Source: a virus | Length of the DNA stretch: 23,923 bases | Direction: 5' to 3' (one strand) | Virus record (IMG/VR): IMGVR_UViG_3300017788_000170 | Span: 1 to 23,923 of that record | Shown here: one piece after another, positions 1 to 9,200 of the stretch | Layout: every line of letters starts with the position of its first letter | Numbering within the stretch: the first letter of the stretch is position 1 | Made by a program: the position numbers and the translations under genes | The notes under the pieces: model-generated | Seen by the model: the letters and a program-made list of their open reading frames with translations, nothing else | What the model was told of the DNA's origin: nothing | Database searches by the model: none

Positions 1-2810
1 CCATCAATGTTGAACAGCCAAGATTTCGTGCTGCCTTCCGAATCTGTGGACTGCAATGCTATGCCTCGATCATTGGCTCCTTGTAGCGTAAAATATGTGT
101 CTAACTCTGGAGCTGGATTGTAAGTTTGTATTGTGCCGGCACTGTCTACGATTATAGTGGCAAATGTTGGTGAACCTGTGGTCGACAGTTCAGAATCTTG
201 GTCAGTTCCGGGACCTGACTCTCCCTGTGGCCCTGCGGCACCTGCTGGTCCTGTAGCACCAGTGGGTCCTGAGTCTGTAATTGATAAAATGCCCGACATA
301 CTGCCATGAAACTGGCAAATATAGTATAATGTACTGGGCGCATCAAAAGGTACTGTGAAAATTACAGTGCCTGAACCGGTTCCGTTGTTAGTAACACCAC
401 TAGTATACGCACTACCTGTACCAGTAGTTTGGCTAGTTTTAATCCAAAATGGGTGCCCACTAGCAGCAACAGTGAAATAATAAGTAAACCCACGCAGTAA
501 ATTGATAGTGGGATTGGCACTACCGTTGATTAAGTAGCTACTAGCACCGCTGTTAGACACAGCATAATTAGGTCCGCCAGTTAGGCCTGTGGCACCTGCT
601 GGTCCTGGATCTCCCTGTGGACCTGGATCTCCCTGTGGACCTGGATCGCCTTGTGGACCTGGATCTCCCTGTGGACCTGGATCTCCTTGTGGTCCTTGAG
701 CACCGCCACCTCCTAATAATCCTTCAGTGTCAGTTAAGTCTGAAACATCTGCGGGGATAGTGGGTAAATCTTCTAATGTAATATATCCTGCATCGTTTTC
801 TAAATCGCTTAGATTAACTGGTGCTGTAACATCAGTGATAATGGAGGGTCTTTCTTGAATCGTTAAATAACTCCACGTGGATGTCGAACCGTTGTTTGTT
901 CCGTCATTCAGTAATAATCCGCCAGAAAATTCTGCAAATCTTAATTTATTATCTACCACTGTAAATGATATTGCAGGTTGTGACTGTGAGGGAATAGTGA
1001 TTTCAGAAAACTGCGGCCCAGTATAAAGTACTACAGAGGCCGATGGCAAGTCATCACTGAAATAATCTTTGCCAGGATTTATAACCAGACCATACTCATA
1101 TGGTTCGATTGGGTCCGGAACCAACGCATATGAGTTATTGTCGTATCCTGGATCACGAAATCCAATTTCACCGCCTTGCAGGCTTGCCCAAGCCCAATAG
1201 CCTAATCCTTCAGGATTTCCTGGCCAATCTTCGTCATTGATATCTATCACTACGGCAGGATAGGACCATCCGTCTCCCGAAACAGTAGTATAACTTTGTG
1301 ATACGCCTAGTGTTATTAGGTCACCGTTAATAGGTCTCCACGACACTACCAGCCCCACCGGCATATTGATACCATTTACGATGCCGTCAAAAGGAATAGT
1401 GTTAGTTGTTGATACACTGGCATCGGGCGGAGTATTTGGTACCACTCCCTCTACCGCTGTGAAGGAAGATTGGAATCCGCTATATTCTATAACTCCGTCT
1501 AACAGATGATCTTGTCCTACAATGCCAGTCCTAGTAGCAGTAAGAATTTTTTGGAACCTAACGGCCTGTCCTTCAGATAAAGTAACAGGTTCAGATAGTG
1601 TAATTTGATTGCCATTGACTGCTTGAACTGTTATATCGTTTTGACTGGTAAGAAAGCTTCTATAATAGGAAGTTTTAGAATAATAGCCTATATCTAACAA
1701 TACCATTTTCATTCCCGCTTCGATTCCTGTACCTCCTAACTGATATTCCGGATGCCACCAAGGAAAGTCGTCATTGTGATCCTGCCAAAGAGCCCGCCAA
1801 TTAAACTGATCTGGACTATTGTTGATATAACTGTATACCTCCCAGTCATCACTTTCGCCCCCTGCGATAGTATAAGGTCCAATCTGAGCGGTTGTTAAAG
1901 ACACTGTGTTAGGATTTACATTAAGCACTGTTCTTTTGGCTACGGCATAAAGTCCTACTTGGAAATCTTGCGTAGGGATAGGAAAATTTGTTGCGGAAAA
2001 AGTAACCACTTGACCTCTTTGATAGGTCACAGAACTCGACCAAACGCTTTTAAACCAAGTAAACCATTCTGATTTTAAAGGAGGAGTTGCTAATGAAGAT
2101 CCTTGATCTAATGTTATAGTTGCTGAATTTTCAACTGCTGTTGTTGTTACTCTTTGAAGAGTTCTCGCTACAAAACTAACTGGATCAGGACCACTTACAA
2201 AGTTTCTTTTTGAGAGTTCTGATGATTGTTGTGGAACAGCACCGTTCCAATCTGACTTTTTATTAAAAGTCACGGCTCTTGCCCCCGTGCCTTTTGATAG
2301 AGTGATATTTTGTATACCAGAAGTAGAAACTATCGGGGAACTAGTGATCAAAGAACCGCCAATATTACTAATTTCAATCCCGCCTAAATCAATAGTGTTA
2401 CCACTAAGATATAAATCACGGAATCTATTTGTAGGACTGCCCAAATCATACGCAACATCTGTGTCAGGAATAATGCTTTGATCTATAGCTGACAGATCTA
2501 CATGTTCTAATAAATTTTGTGTGTCAGTTAGGTCTGAAACATCTGTGGGGATAGCGGAAATGTCATTTGCTAGTGATAAATTTAATCGGTTGTTTATGTC
2601 GTCATAGTCAACGTTTATGCCAGAGTGTACGCCCGACACGATCATCTGAGCTGCATAATCTTGAGCTAATTCTGTTATCCCTTCTACGGTACCGCTGGTT
2701 ATCGCATATAGCTCATTAAAATTTTGATTTACTTTGTTAAATGCATCTCTTATAGCGTCGCCGTCTTTGGAATTAGGTCTCGTTCCGATGTTTATCGTTT
2801 GTCTAGCCAT
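1..2810 (-). CDS. Collagen-like tail fibre/virion protein with cupredoxin domain (3' end outside window)
   Basis: An open frame runs from ATG at 2810 leftwards off the window edge, giving at least 936 residues without a stop. The N-terminus ([20 protein letters not shown]..., then [13 protein letters not shown]) is the type that opens many structural proteins of marine T4-like phages. Visible modules in order: [11 protein letters not shown] near residue 87; a long beta-rich, Trp-rich region; a second [11 protein letters not shown] near residue 685; a collagen-like Gly-X-Y stretch at about 705-745, mostly GPQGDP repeats; a cupredoxin-like domain at about 748-843 with His786, Cys832, His835 and Met838 as likely copper ligands; a second Gly-X-Y stretch at about 848-868; then the start of a module with [10 protein letters not shown]. 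It is probably a trimeric fibre or head/tail decoration. The late-promoter-like box GGTAAATA lies 20 bases upstream, and GGGG lies 7-8 bases before the ATG as a weak ribosome site. The fibre role is inferred; the receptor is unknown. Confidence 0.9.
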   Translation of the reverse strand, partial: MARQTINIGTRPNSKDGDAIRDAFNKVNQNFNELYAITSGTVEGITELAQDYAAQMIVSGVHSGINVDYDDINNRLNLSLANDISAIPTDVSDLTDTQNLLEHVDLSAIDQSIIPDTDVAYDLGSPTNRFRDLYLSGNTIDLGGIEISNIGGSLITSSPIVSTSGIQNITLSKGTGARAVTFNKKSDWNGAVPQQSSELSKRNFVSGPDPVSFVARTLQRVTTTAVENSATITLDQGSSLATPPLKSEWFTWFKSVWSSSVTYQRGQVVTFSATNFPIPTQDFQVGLYAVAKRTVLNVNPNTVSLTTAQIGPYTIAGGESDDWEVYSYINNSPDQFNWRALWQDHNDDFPWWHPEYQLGGTGIEAGMKMVLLDIGYYSKTSYYRSFLTSQNDITVQAVNGNQITLSEPVTLSEGQAVRFQKILTATRTGIVGQDHLLDGVIEYSGFQSSFTAVEGVVPNTPPDASVSTTNTIPFDGIVNGINMPVGLVVSWRPINGDLITLGVSQSYTTVSGDGWSYPAVVIDINDEDWPGNPEGLGYWAWASLQGGEIGFRDPGYDNNSYALVPDPIEPYEYGLVINPGKDYFSDDLPSASVVLYTGPQFSEITIPSQSQPAISFTVVDNKLRFAEFSGGLLLNDGTNNGSTSTWSYLTIQERPSIITDVTAPVNLSDLENDAGYITLEDLPTIPADVSDLTDTEGLLGGGGAQGPQGDPGPQGDPGPQGDPGPQGDPGPQGDPGPAGATGLTGGPNYAVSNSGASSYLINGSANPTINLLRGFTYYFTVAASGHPFWIKTSQTTGTGSAYTSGVTNNGTGSGTVIFTVPFDAPSTLYYICQFHGSMSGILSITDSGPTGATGPAGAAGPQGESGPGTDQDSELSTTGSPTFATIIVDSAGTIQTYNPAPELDTYFTLQGANDRGIALQSTDSEGSTKSWLFNID
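282..572 (-). other. Cupredoxin-like (type 1 copper) domain inside the fibre gene
   Basis: The segment encodes a beta-rich domain ending in [12 protein letters not shown]. This has the spacing Cys-x2-His-x2-Met, the short ligand loop of amicyanin-type cupredoxins (plastocyanin has Cys-x2-His-x4-Met). About 46 residues earlier is SGHPFWI, which supplies the first histidine (His786). All four classical ligands are therefore present in the right order. Collagen-like Gly-X-Y repeats flank the domain on both sides. Copper binding is inferred from motif and spacing only. Confidence 0.75.
601..690. repeat. Five tandem 18-bp units encoding collagen-like GPQGDP
   Basis: Five consecutive copies of an 18-bp unit (consensus ggacctggatctccctgt) lie at 601-618, 619-636, 637-654, 655-672 and 673-690. 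They differ only at a few single positions. On the minus strand they encode the hexapeptide Gly-Pro-Gln-Gly-Asp-Pro, a collagen-type Gly-X-Y repeat. Such near-identical units can change copy number by slippage, which would lengthen or shorten the fibre shaft without a frameshift. Confidence 0.95.
727..758. repeat. 32-bp direct repeat, copy 1 (DVSDLTDT module)
   Basis: This 32-bp stretch matches 2521-2552 at 30 of 32 positions. The copies are 1794 bp (598 codons) apart in the same reading frame. On the minus strand they encode [11 protein letters not shown] and [11 protein letters not shown] respectively. The nucleotide conservation suggests recombinational shuffling of fibre modules. Confidence 0.9.
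2521..2552. repeat. 32-bp direct repeat, copy 2 (DVSDLTDT module)
   Basis: Partner of the repeat at 727-758, with two mismatches in 32 bases and in the same frame of the same gene. It encodes [11 protein letters not shown] near residue 87 of the fibre protein. Confidence 0.9.
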
Positions 2811-2830
2811 GATTTTACCCCGTTATCTAC

Positions 2831-2838
2831 TATTTACC
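2831..2838 (-). promoter_or_regulatory. Candidate late promoter box GGTAAATA for the fibre gene
   Basis: On the minus strand GGTAAATA resembles the T4 late -10 element TATAAATA. It stands 20 bases before the fibre ATG. By T4 geometry (start site about six bases past the box) transcription would start near 2825, leaving a leader of about 15 bases that contains GGGG. It is only four bases from the opposing box at 2843-2850. Confidence 0.55.
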
Positions 2839-2842
2839 TTGC

Positions 2843-2850
2843 GATAAATA
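2843..2850 (+). promoter_or_regulatory. Candidate late promoter box GATAAATA for the neck-protein operon
   Basis: GATAAATA differs from the T4 late element TATAAATA at one position and is followed by seven bases and then the ATG at 2858. T4 geometry would place the transcript start at about 2856, two bases from the start codon. The gap holds no Shine-Dalgarno sequence, so a nearly leaderless mRNA is predicted. Confidence 0.6.
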
Positions 2851-2857
2851 ATCTATC

Positions 2858-4423
2858 ATGCCCAGACTCAGCCTTTATCGTTCAGAAAAAACCAAAGATT
2901 TTAAATTTATAGATCGATCTGTCTACGAAATGTTCCAAGTAGGTGGAGTTGACGTTTATGTACACAAATATATTGGTCCTAAAAATCCCGAAATTGGGGA
3001 CGCTTCTCCTGATCAGCCGAGGTATTCTGCTGTTAAAGAAACGAATATACAGGATTTACTGTTCTTAGAAAATAGAGATAGAAAGTATGATCCCGATATT
3101 TACATAATACGCGGGCATTATCAAGTTTCTGACATAGATTTTAATCTTAGTCAGTTTGGCCTGTTCCTTCAAAACGACACGATATTCATGACTGTGCATA
3201 TCAATAATTCTGTGGACCTAATCGGTCGTAAGATTATGCCCGGAGATGTATTTGAACTTCCTAATTTAAAAGATGAATATGCATTAAATGATTTTCGTTC
3301 TTCCTTAAAAAGATTTTATGTTGTCGAAGAAGTTAATAGGGCAGCTGAAGGTTTTTCAGCCGTTTGGTACCCCCATCTGTATCGACTAAAATTAAAGCCT
3401 ATAGTAGACAGCCAAGAATTTAAAGACATATTAGATCGCCCCGAGGATGACGATACGTTTAGAGGCGATTACGACCCAGTTAAAATTTATTATCCTGGAC
3501 AGACTGTTAAGTATAAAGGCAACCTCTATCAATGTATCAATGAATCATTAAATGCCCCGCCACCGGATTCTAATTTTTGGCAGGTGTATTCTGCGAATAA
3601 CCTGAGAGATTTATTATCTACCTACGAAACAGAGATGCAGATTAACGAGGCAATCGTAGCACAAGCAGAAATAGATTCTCCCCTCAGCGGATTTGAAACA
3701 GATCAGTTTTATTCTTTGGCCTATGATGGCGAGGCTAGAAAGCCGTCGATACAGACTGTAGATCTAAACGATGTTGACGCTAGTTCTGATTACCTAGCTT
3801 CTAAATTAAATAAAGCACCATTAAAAGAAGGATATTCCGGATATTTGTTAGGTGATGGGATTCCTCCTAATGGAGAACAATTTGGGTTTGGTATACAATT
3901 TCCTAGGTCTGCTAGCTCTGGTGATTATTTTTTAAGAACGGACTACATGCCTAATCGATTGTTTCGTTACGACGGCTTCCGCTGGATTAAGTTTGAAGAT
4001 AAAGTAAGGATGACATTATCTAATACTGATGATCGTCAAACGCATAGGATGAGTTTTGTTAATAATACTAAATTTAGCGGCGTAGACAAAATAGCCACAG
4101 ACATCATCACGGTTGACGACGATCGATTGCCCGTTTTTACGCCTGGAGGATTAACGACAGATTTTCAAGTTTCGGATACTTTTGTGTTGATAAAAACCAA
4201 TTTAGATTATCTAGAGAATTACTCAGTAGAAATATGGATTGATGAAGAGTCGCAGATACAAAGCATCGAAAACCAATCTCTACAGGGAAAACTTGCATTT
4301 AAAATAAATCATAGGATTTTAGAAAATTCAAGGATAAGATATACGATCTATAATAAAGTAGTACCGCAGAAACAGGCAGTTTCTAAAGCGCTAAGAAAAT
4401 TAAAAGCAGAGGCAGACGAATAA
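2858..4423 (+). CDS. T4 gp14-like neck protein with carbohydrate-binding-like insert
   Basis: 521 residues, starting MPRLSLYRSEKTKDFKFIDR. The start fits the N-terminus I know for homologues in marine T4-like phages. Residues about 25-180 resemble T4 gp14: a segment like QVGGVDVYVHKYIGP, then a low-gravity acidic stretch with YQVSDIDFNLSQFGLFLQND, MPGDVFELPN, and FYVVEEVNR...YRLKLKPI. T4 gp14 sits in the neck and joins head to tail. T4 gp14 is about half this length. The extra C-terminal part contains a module at 204-245 with PGQTVKYKGNLYQCIN and PPPDSNFWQV, laid out like a CBM5/12 (chitin-binding type 3) domain, and at 355-382 a GDYFLRTDYMPNRLFRYDGF segment. The next gene starts by a one-base TAATG overlap and resembles gp15, matching the T4 order 14-15. 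The gp14 assignment is by remembered similarity. Confidence 0.75.
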   Translation: MPRLSLYRSEKTKDFKFIDRSVYEMFQVGGVDVYVHKYIGPKNPEIGDASPDQPRYSAVKETNIQDLLFLENRDRKYDPDIYIIRGHYQVSDIDFNLSQFGLFLQNDTIFMTVHINNSVDLIGRKIMPGDVFELPNLKDEYALNDFRSSLKRFYVVEEVNRAAEGFSAVWYPHLYRLKLKPIVDSQEFKDILDRPEDDDTFRGDYDPVKIYYPGQTVKYKGNLYQCINESLNAPPPDSNFWQVYSANNLRDLLSTYETEMQINEAIVAQAEIDSPLSGFETDQFYSLAYDGEARKPSIQTVDLNDVDASSDYLASKLNKAPLKEGYSGYLLGDGIPPNGEQFGFGIQFPRSASSGDYFLRTDYMPNRLFRYDGFRWIKFEDKVRMTLSNTDDRQTHRMSFVNNTKFSGVDKIATDIITVDDDRLPVFTPGGLTTDFQVSDTFVLIKTNLDYLENYSVEIWIDEESQIQSIENQSLQGKLAFKINHRILENSRIRYTIYNKVVPQKQAVSKALRKLKAEADE

Positions 4424-5763
4424 TGGAATTTTTTTATGACGGGCAGATTCGGCGGTATGTGGGGCAGGTAATACGTATGCTCAGTGGATTTAAATATCAA
4501 ACCGGAGACGGGAAACAAATCACTGTTCCGGTTATGTATGGAGATCTTACTAGACAAGTCGGGCACATTATCAGAGATAATTCTGAAAATAAAGTACCGT
4601 CAGTGCCTCGTATGGCTGTTTATATAACTAATTTACAGCAGGATAGGAATCGACTGGCAGATTCAACCTTCGTAAGCAAGATGCACTTGCGAGAAAGAGA
4701 ACTCGATTCTGCTACAGGAAATTATACTGAATTTCAGGGGTCGGCTTATACTGTAGAAAGATTGATGCCCACACCATATACATTAACTGTTAAAGTAGAT
4801 ATTTGGACATCAAACACTGATCAAAAACTGCAAATCATGGAACAGATATTGATGCTATTCAATCCTAGTTTAGAGATACAGACCACAGACAATTATATTG
4901 ATTGGACCAGTATTAGTGTGCTAGATCTTAAGGATATCACGTTCAGTTCTAGAAATATTCCCGTGGGGGCTGAAAGCGAAATCGATATAGGCTCTATAAC
5001 TTTTGAAACACCGATATGGATATCGCCGCCGACCAAGGTTAAACGACTAGGGGTCATACATAATATCATAATGAATATCCACGATACTGATTATTCTTTC
5101 CTCACCGAAGAGCACGTTACGGTTAGCGGATTTGATATATTTGTATATTTTAATAAATCTAGTCAGCAATATTTTGCAGAATTGTTAGATCGAAAAACTA
5201 TCATAGAAAATTTACCATTAGACCAACAAGAGGTATTCCGTAAACTAGGGCAAGATCTTAACTGGCGGATATTACTAGATCAATATGGTGGAAAATTTAG
5301 AGCAGGATCAAGCCAATTATTCCTAAAACAGTTGAACGGGTTTGAAATAGTAGGTACTGTAGCAGTTAATGAATTGGACGAAACTAAATTAATAGTAAAT
5401 TTTGATCAGGACACGTTTACCAGCAATGATTTTTACGTTAATGCTATAATTAACCCGCAGACTTTTGATAAAAACCTAGCGCCTGTAAATTCTAAATACA
5501 TCATATTAGAAAATATAATAGATCCCGATAACGATATTCCTTCGGTACAACGGCCGTGGCCTTCGGGGTTCACTGCTAGTGCCAACGACATTATTATGTT
5601 CGATGGTAGCAGTTGGTCAGTGATATTTGATTCTCAGAACGCCCAATCGATAACGTATGCTAAAAATGATCGTACGGGCGTTCAATATAAATTTGAAGAC
5701 GGCGAATGGGTACGAGCATTTGAAGGCGAGTATCCGAAAAATAGGTGGCGATTGATACTCTAA
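4423..5763 (+). CDS. T4 gp15-like tail sheath stabiliser/completion protein, extended
   Basis: 446 residues. The N-terminal ~215 residues line up with T4 gp15, which caps the tail and stabilises the sheath. Shared landmarks: FFYDGQIRRYVGQVIRMLSG against FYNSSFRRYATLMGDLFSN; VPVMYGD against VPITYAS; TPYTLTVKVDIWTSNTDQKL followed by QIMEQILMLFNPSLE against the T4 stretch ending QIVEQILPYFQP; and SITFETPIWISPP against SLTFEVNGWMYPP. T4 gp15 is about 270 residues, so roughly 220-446 is an added C-terminal region. It ends with two small Trp-containing units (IMFDGSSWSVIFDS and YKFEDGEWVRAFEGEYPKN). The gene overlaps the preceding stop by one base (TAATG), so translation is probably coupled. Confidence 0.8.
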   Translation: MEFFYDGQIRRYVGQVIRMLSGFKYQTGDGKQITVPVMYGDLTRQVGHIIRDNSENKVPSVPRMAVYITNLQQDRNRLADSTFVSKMHLRERELDSATGNYTEFQGSAYTVERLMPTPYTLTVKVDIWTSNTDQKLQIMEQILMLFNPSLEIQTTDNYIDWTSISVLDLKDITFSSRNIPVGAESEIDIGSITFETPIWISPPTKVKRLGVIHNIIMNIHDTDYSFLTEEHVTVSGFDIFVYFNKSSQQYFAELLDRKTIIENLPLDQQEVFRKLGQDLNWRILLDQYGGKFRAGSSQLFLKQLNGFEIVGTVAVNELDETKLIVNFDQDTFTSNDFYVNAIINPQTFDKNLAPVNSKYIILENIIDPDNDIPSVQRPWPSGFTASANDIIMFDGSSWSVIFDSQNAQSITYAKNDRTGVQYKFEDGEWVRAFEGEYPKNRWRLIL

Positions 5764-5776
5764 TTATAAGTATCGT

Positions 5777-6211
5777 ATGTCTGAACAAATCATTTGCTCT
5801 GGAGCCCTGGTATATTCTCGATCAACTAAACGATTTTTATTTTTACAAAAAGCAGCGGGAAAAAATAAAGGAACTTGGGGGTTAGTCGGCGGATCTATGC
5901 TAGAAGGAGAAAATCCCTGGCAGGCATTGCAGAGAGAAATTTTTGAAGAAATCGGAACGCCGCCAGAAATAATAAAAACTATTCCATTAGAAACGTTTGT
6001 TTCTAATGACAAGATTTTTAATTTTCATACTTATCTCTGTGTGATTGATGCTGAATTCGTTCCTAACCTTAGTAAAGAACACTGCGGATGGTCGTGGTGT
6101 GTAATCGAAACTGCTCCCAGACCCCTACATCAGGGACTTAAAAGCAGTTTTTCTAACAAATCGTTGATGCGCAAACTCGAAACAGTTTTCAAAATCGTCG
6201 ATCTTCTTTAA
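5777..6211 (+). CDS. Nudix hydrolase
   Basis: 144 residues with a perfect Nudix box at 39-61 (Gly39, Glu45, Arg53-Glu54, Glu57-Glu58, Gly60), matching G-x5-E-x7-REUxEExGU. Such enzymes hydrolyse nucleoside diphosphates linked to another group X, with a divalent metal held by the box glutamates. The substrate cannot be read from sequence; nucleotide sanitation, ADP-ribose-type substrates or NAD(P)/RNA-cap hydrolysis are all possible. It is the last gene of a plus-strand operon, 13 bases after the gp15-like gene, with no Shine-Dalgarno sequence visible. It is the only clear enzyme of nucleotide metabolism among virion genes. Its stop codon overlaps the opposing stop of the 2017-residue gene. 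Confidence 0.92.
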   Translation: MSEQIICSGALVYSRSTKRFLFLQKAAGKNKGTWGLVGGSMLEGENPWQALQREIFEEIGTPPEIIKTIPLETFVSNDKIFNFHTYLCVIDAEFVPNLSKEHCGWSWCVIETAPRPLHQGLKSSFSNKSLMRKLETVFKIVDLL

Positions 6212-9200
6212 AATTCTATATACGTCTTGATGAATTTAATCTGAAGACTGTTATTATTAAAAGAATTAAAGATTAATCTAACATTATCGCCTGCTATATT
6301 AGTGGTAAAAAATCCTTTACCTGCGCCGTTAGTTGCTACACTGCCAAATTCAACCAACCTAGATACAGTATTTCCATTTTGTACCAGATCAACATTTATT
6401 GTTTGATATGATAAGTCTGTTAGATTAGATATTTGAACTTTATAACTAGCAGACCTATAAGCAGATTTATCAAAACTATCGACAACGATTGGTGTTGTAG
6501 ATGAGACTGATGTTGCTCCGGTATCGGTCTTCGTGAAATCTACAGTTAGGCTCGATATTGATATTTCGTTAACCCAACCCGGTGTCAGTGTTCCTGGAAC
6601 CGGTTCGGTTACTGCTAACAGTCTATTCCTAGTTCCTATTGCTATTTTTCCAAAAGTAGAAACACTGTTAGCAAATAAAATATCTCCAGTACTATAGCTA
6701 GTTAGCCCCGTCCCACCTTTAATTATAGGTACAGGGCTAGTTAAGTTTACGGGATTAAGGAAATAGGATGAATCTAATCCGTCTAACGTACCAGCATCTA
6801 GCACTCCATTTTTAATAGCCACGTTACCTGCTGTAGCGCCTGTTCCGATATCGAATTGTTCTTTTAAAAATCTAGCTGTACCTAGGTTAGTAAACAACGG
6901 TGTTCCCGTAACTCCATCAACACGAGATACATCTATAGATACTGTATTATAAAATCCAGTCAGATCTCCTGAGCCATCTATGCTAATTGCGCTATCGACG
7001 GTATTTTTTATAACTTTTGTTACTACTGGTGCCCAAACAGAATCACCTCTTAAAAAAGTTTCGTTGTTTGCAGTTCCTATATTAGCTAATCTAGTAGTTG
7101 ATATTGTTCCACTAACGATAGAAGAAGCATCGATAGTATTAACATTTACCAATCTCCAGTTATTTTTATTTCTGCTTGATGTATTGACTACACCGATTAT
7201 AGATACGTCTTGTTTAGTGATATCGGCCGTGCCCGAACCTTGTGTTGAAATATCCACAGGGCTGACGGATACGCCGGCGACGCTGTTTAACGCCTCCCCA
7301 CGATTTGTATGGAGACTGAACGAATTAGAAGTCACTCCGCCTATATAAAAGAATTCGCCGGATATAATCGGAGAAGATAAATCTAAACCTTCAATTTTAA
7401 CAGCATCTCCAGTGAGCAATCCATGATTTACGTAAACAAATCGATCGACTTCCGGAGTCACGCTAGATCTTGTTAGTGTATGCGTTCCGGTACTATCAGA
7501 CGTAAATACTAGTTTATTGGTCAATGAATACTCTGAGTATAATTCTATGGAAGTTGATGTAATAACTTTAACATAATATATTGCCTGAGATAAAATTCCG
7601 CCGATTGGCAGATTAGCTCCGGGATTATATTTTACTGGATCGCCATTAGCATAGGAATGTGCTCCTAATATTTGACTGTTAGTATAATTAACTTCTGCAC
7701 TGGCGGCAGGTGCGAGAAAACTTTGTACAGAGGAACCGGTTAGCGTAATAGTTATTGGGCTAGCTGAATTGCTTTGTATAAAATCTGGTGCGGTCTGTGA
7801 AGCTATGAATTTAACATTTCCGATTAATTCTATGTATAATCTATTTTCGATATTATTAACAGCGATTGAAAAAGGTGTCGTTGGGTTTACTCCCCCCAAC
7901 AGCAGGTAATCAGCAGAGAGTTGATCTCCGATTTGATAACCGGATCCGCCTCTTCTTATATCCACGATAGAAATTGATCCATTAGCCACAGTAATATCGG
8001 CCCTGGCCCCTGATCCGATTCCGGTCACACTAGTTAACGGAACATCCGTATATGTAATAGATCCCACAGATGGATCGTAACCTACTCCTACAGTCATTCC
8101 CGCATTATTAACTGATACTACAACACCGTTAATTTCATCGGTGATAATCCCCTGTGCCTGATTGACCACACTTGTTATTGTATTGCCTAGAGTAAAACTA
8201 TAATCTGTGTTTAATATTAAAAATTGATTTGTTGAATCGGATCCTAGGAAATAATTAGTAGCTTCTGAAGATTTACTAGAAACTGCTACGACATCAAACC
8301 CGGTTGAATCGCCGACTGTTATAATTTCACCGGTTATAAAATCTGGACTAAAGGTTCCTTTCACACTGCCCACTTCGATAGTTGTACTGTTAGACCAGTT
8401 TCCTATGAGATATCCCTGAGCACCTGAATTTATTTGTGTAACAAGTTCTCCGTCTAGCCCTCCCATGATCGGACTATCAAGGTCTAATGTAATTTTTTCA
8501 AACTCTTCGCTTGCTATATCTCCGCCTAAGACGTTCACTGGTGGTATATCGTCGGCTAATGCTAGCCTATTATTATAACCTTTGGCTACGTTTACAGAAA
8601 AGTTTCTCGTTGGGGGGATTAGATCTGGATTAATCTGACCCGAACTGTTTAATTGTACCACTGAACCTGGTACAGCATTTGTTGATAAATCCTTATCGAT
8701 AAACTTTCCTAGTCTATTCTTTAAAAAAGTTCTTACGGCTAGCTGTGTTGATAATCTAGAATTTTTAGCGCCTCCTGGCTCGTTATCTCCCAGCCCTGTG
8801 TCGATGGACAGCGCTTGGATTTCTATATCGCTAAGACTTAATTTGAGAGCAGTTAGCTCTGATACTATAACTTTATTTCTAAAACTAATATTTCCTGTTT
8901 TATTTTCTGCTACAATAAAATCGCCAACTTTAAAATCGCCTAGTTCATTAGTTCCTGATGTATAAACTCTGCCCGGTAATTCTGAAAATTGTTCAAATTT
9001 TACTACAGTTTTTCCGCCGTTTTGTGGAAGAGCATTATAGTCGATACCGGAGCCGGCATATTCCCAGGTATGACTAGAAGAGTTAACGACAGACGGTCTA
9101 TGTAAATACAGCTGAAAAAACGTAAGAGAATTAATATTACTTAATTGATTGTTAGTTACGGTCGACTTTATAGTAAATTCTGCAGAAAAGATATCGGTTA

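Noticed and set aside
601-690. Short tandem repeats as a possible CRISPR array
   Set aside because: Units are contiguous without spacers and encode collagen-like residues in frame.
2724-2912. 62-residue plus-strand open frame across the divergent gap
   Set aside because: It overlaps the fibre N-terminus antisense and the neck gene in another frame, and has no ribosome site.
5765-5772. TATAAGTA before the Nudix gene as a late promoter
   Set aside because: The core is TAAGTA rather than TAAATA and the predicted start would fall inside the ATG; kept out as unsupported.
6980-7348. 122-residue plus-strand frame within the giant fibre gene
   Set aside because: Antisense to a well-formed repeat-bearing coding region; no independent start signals.
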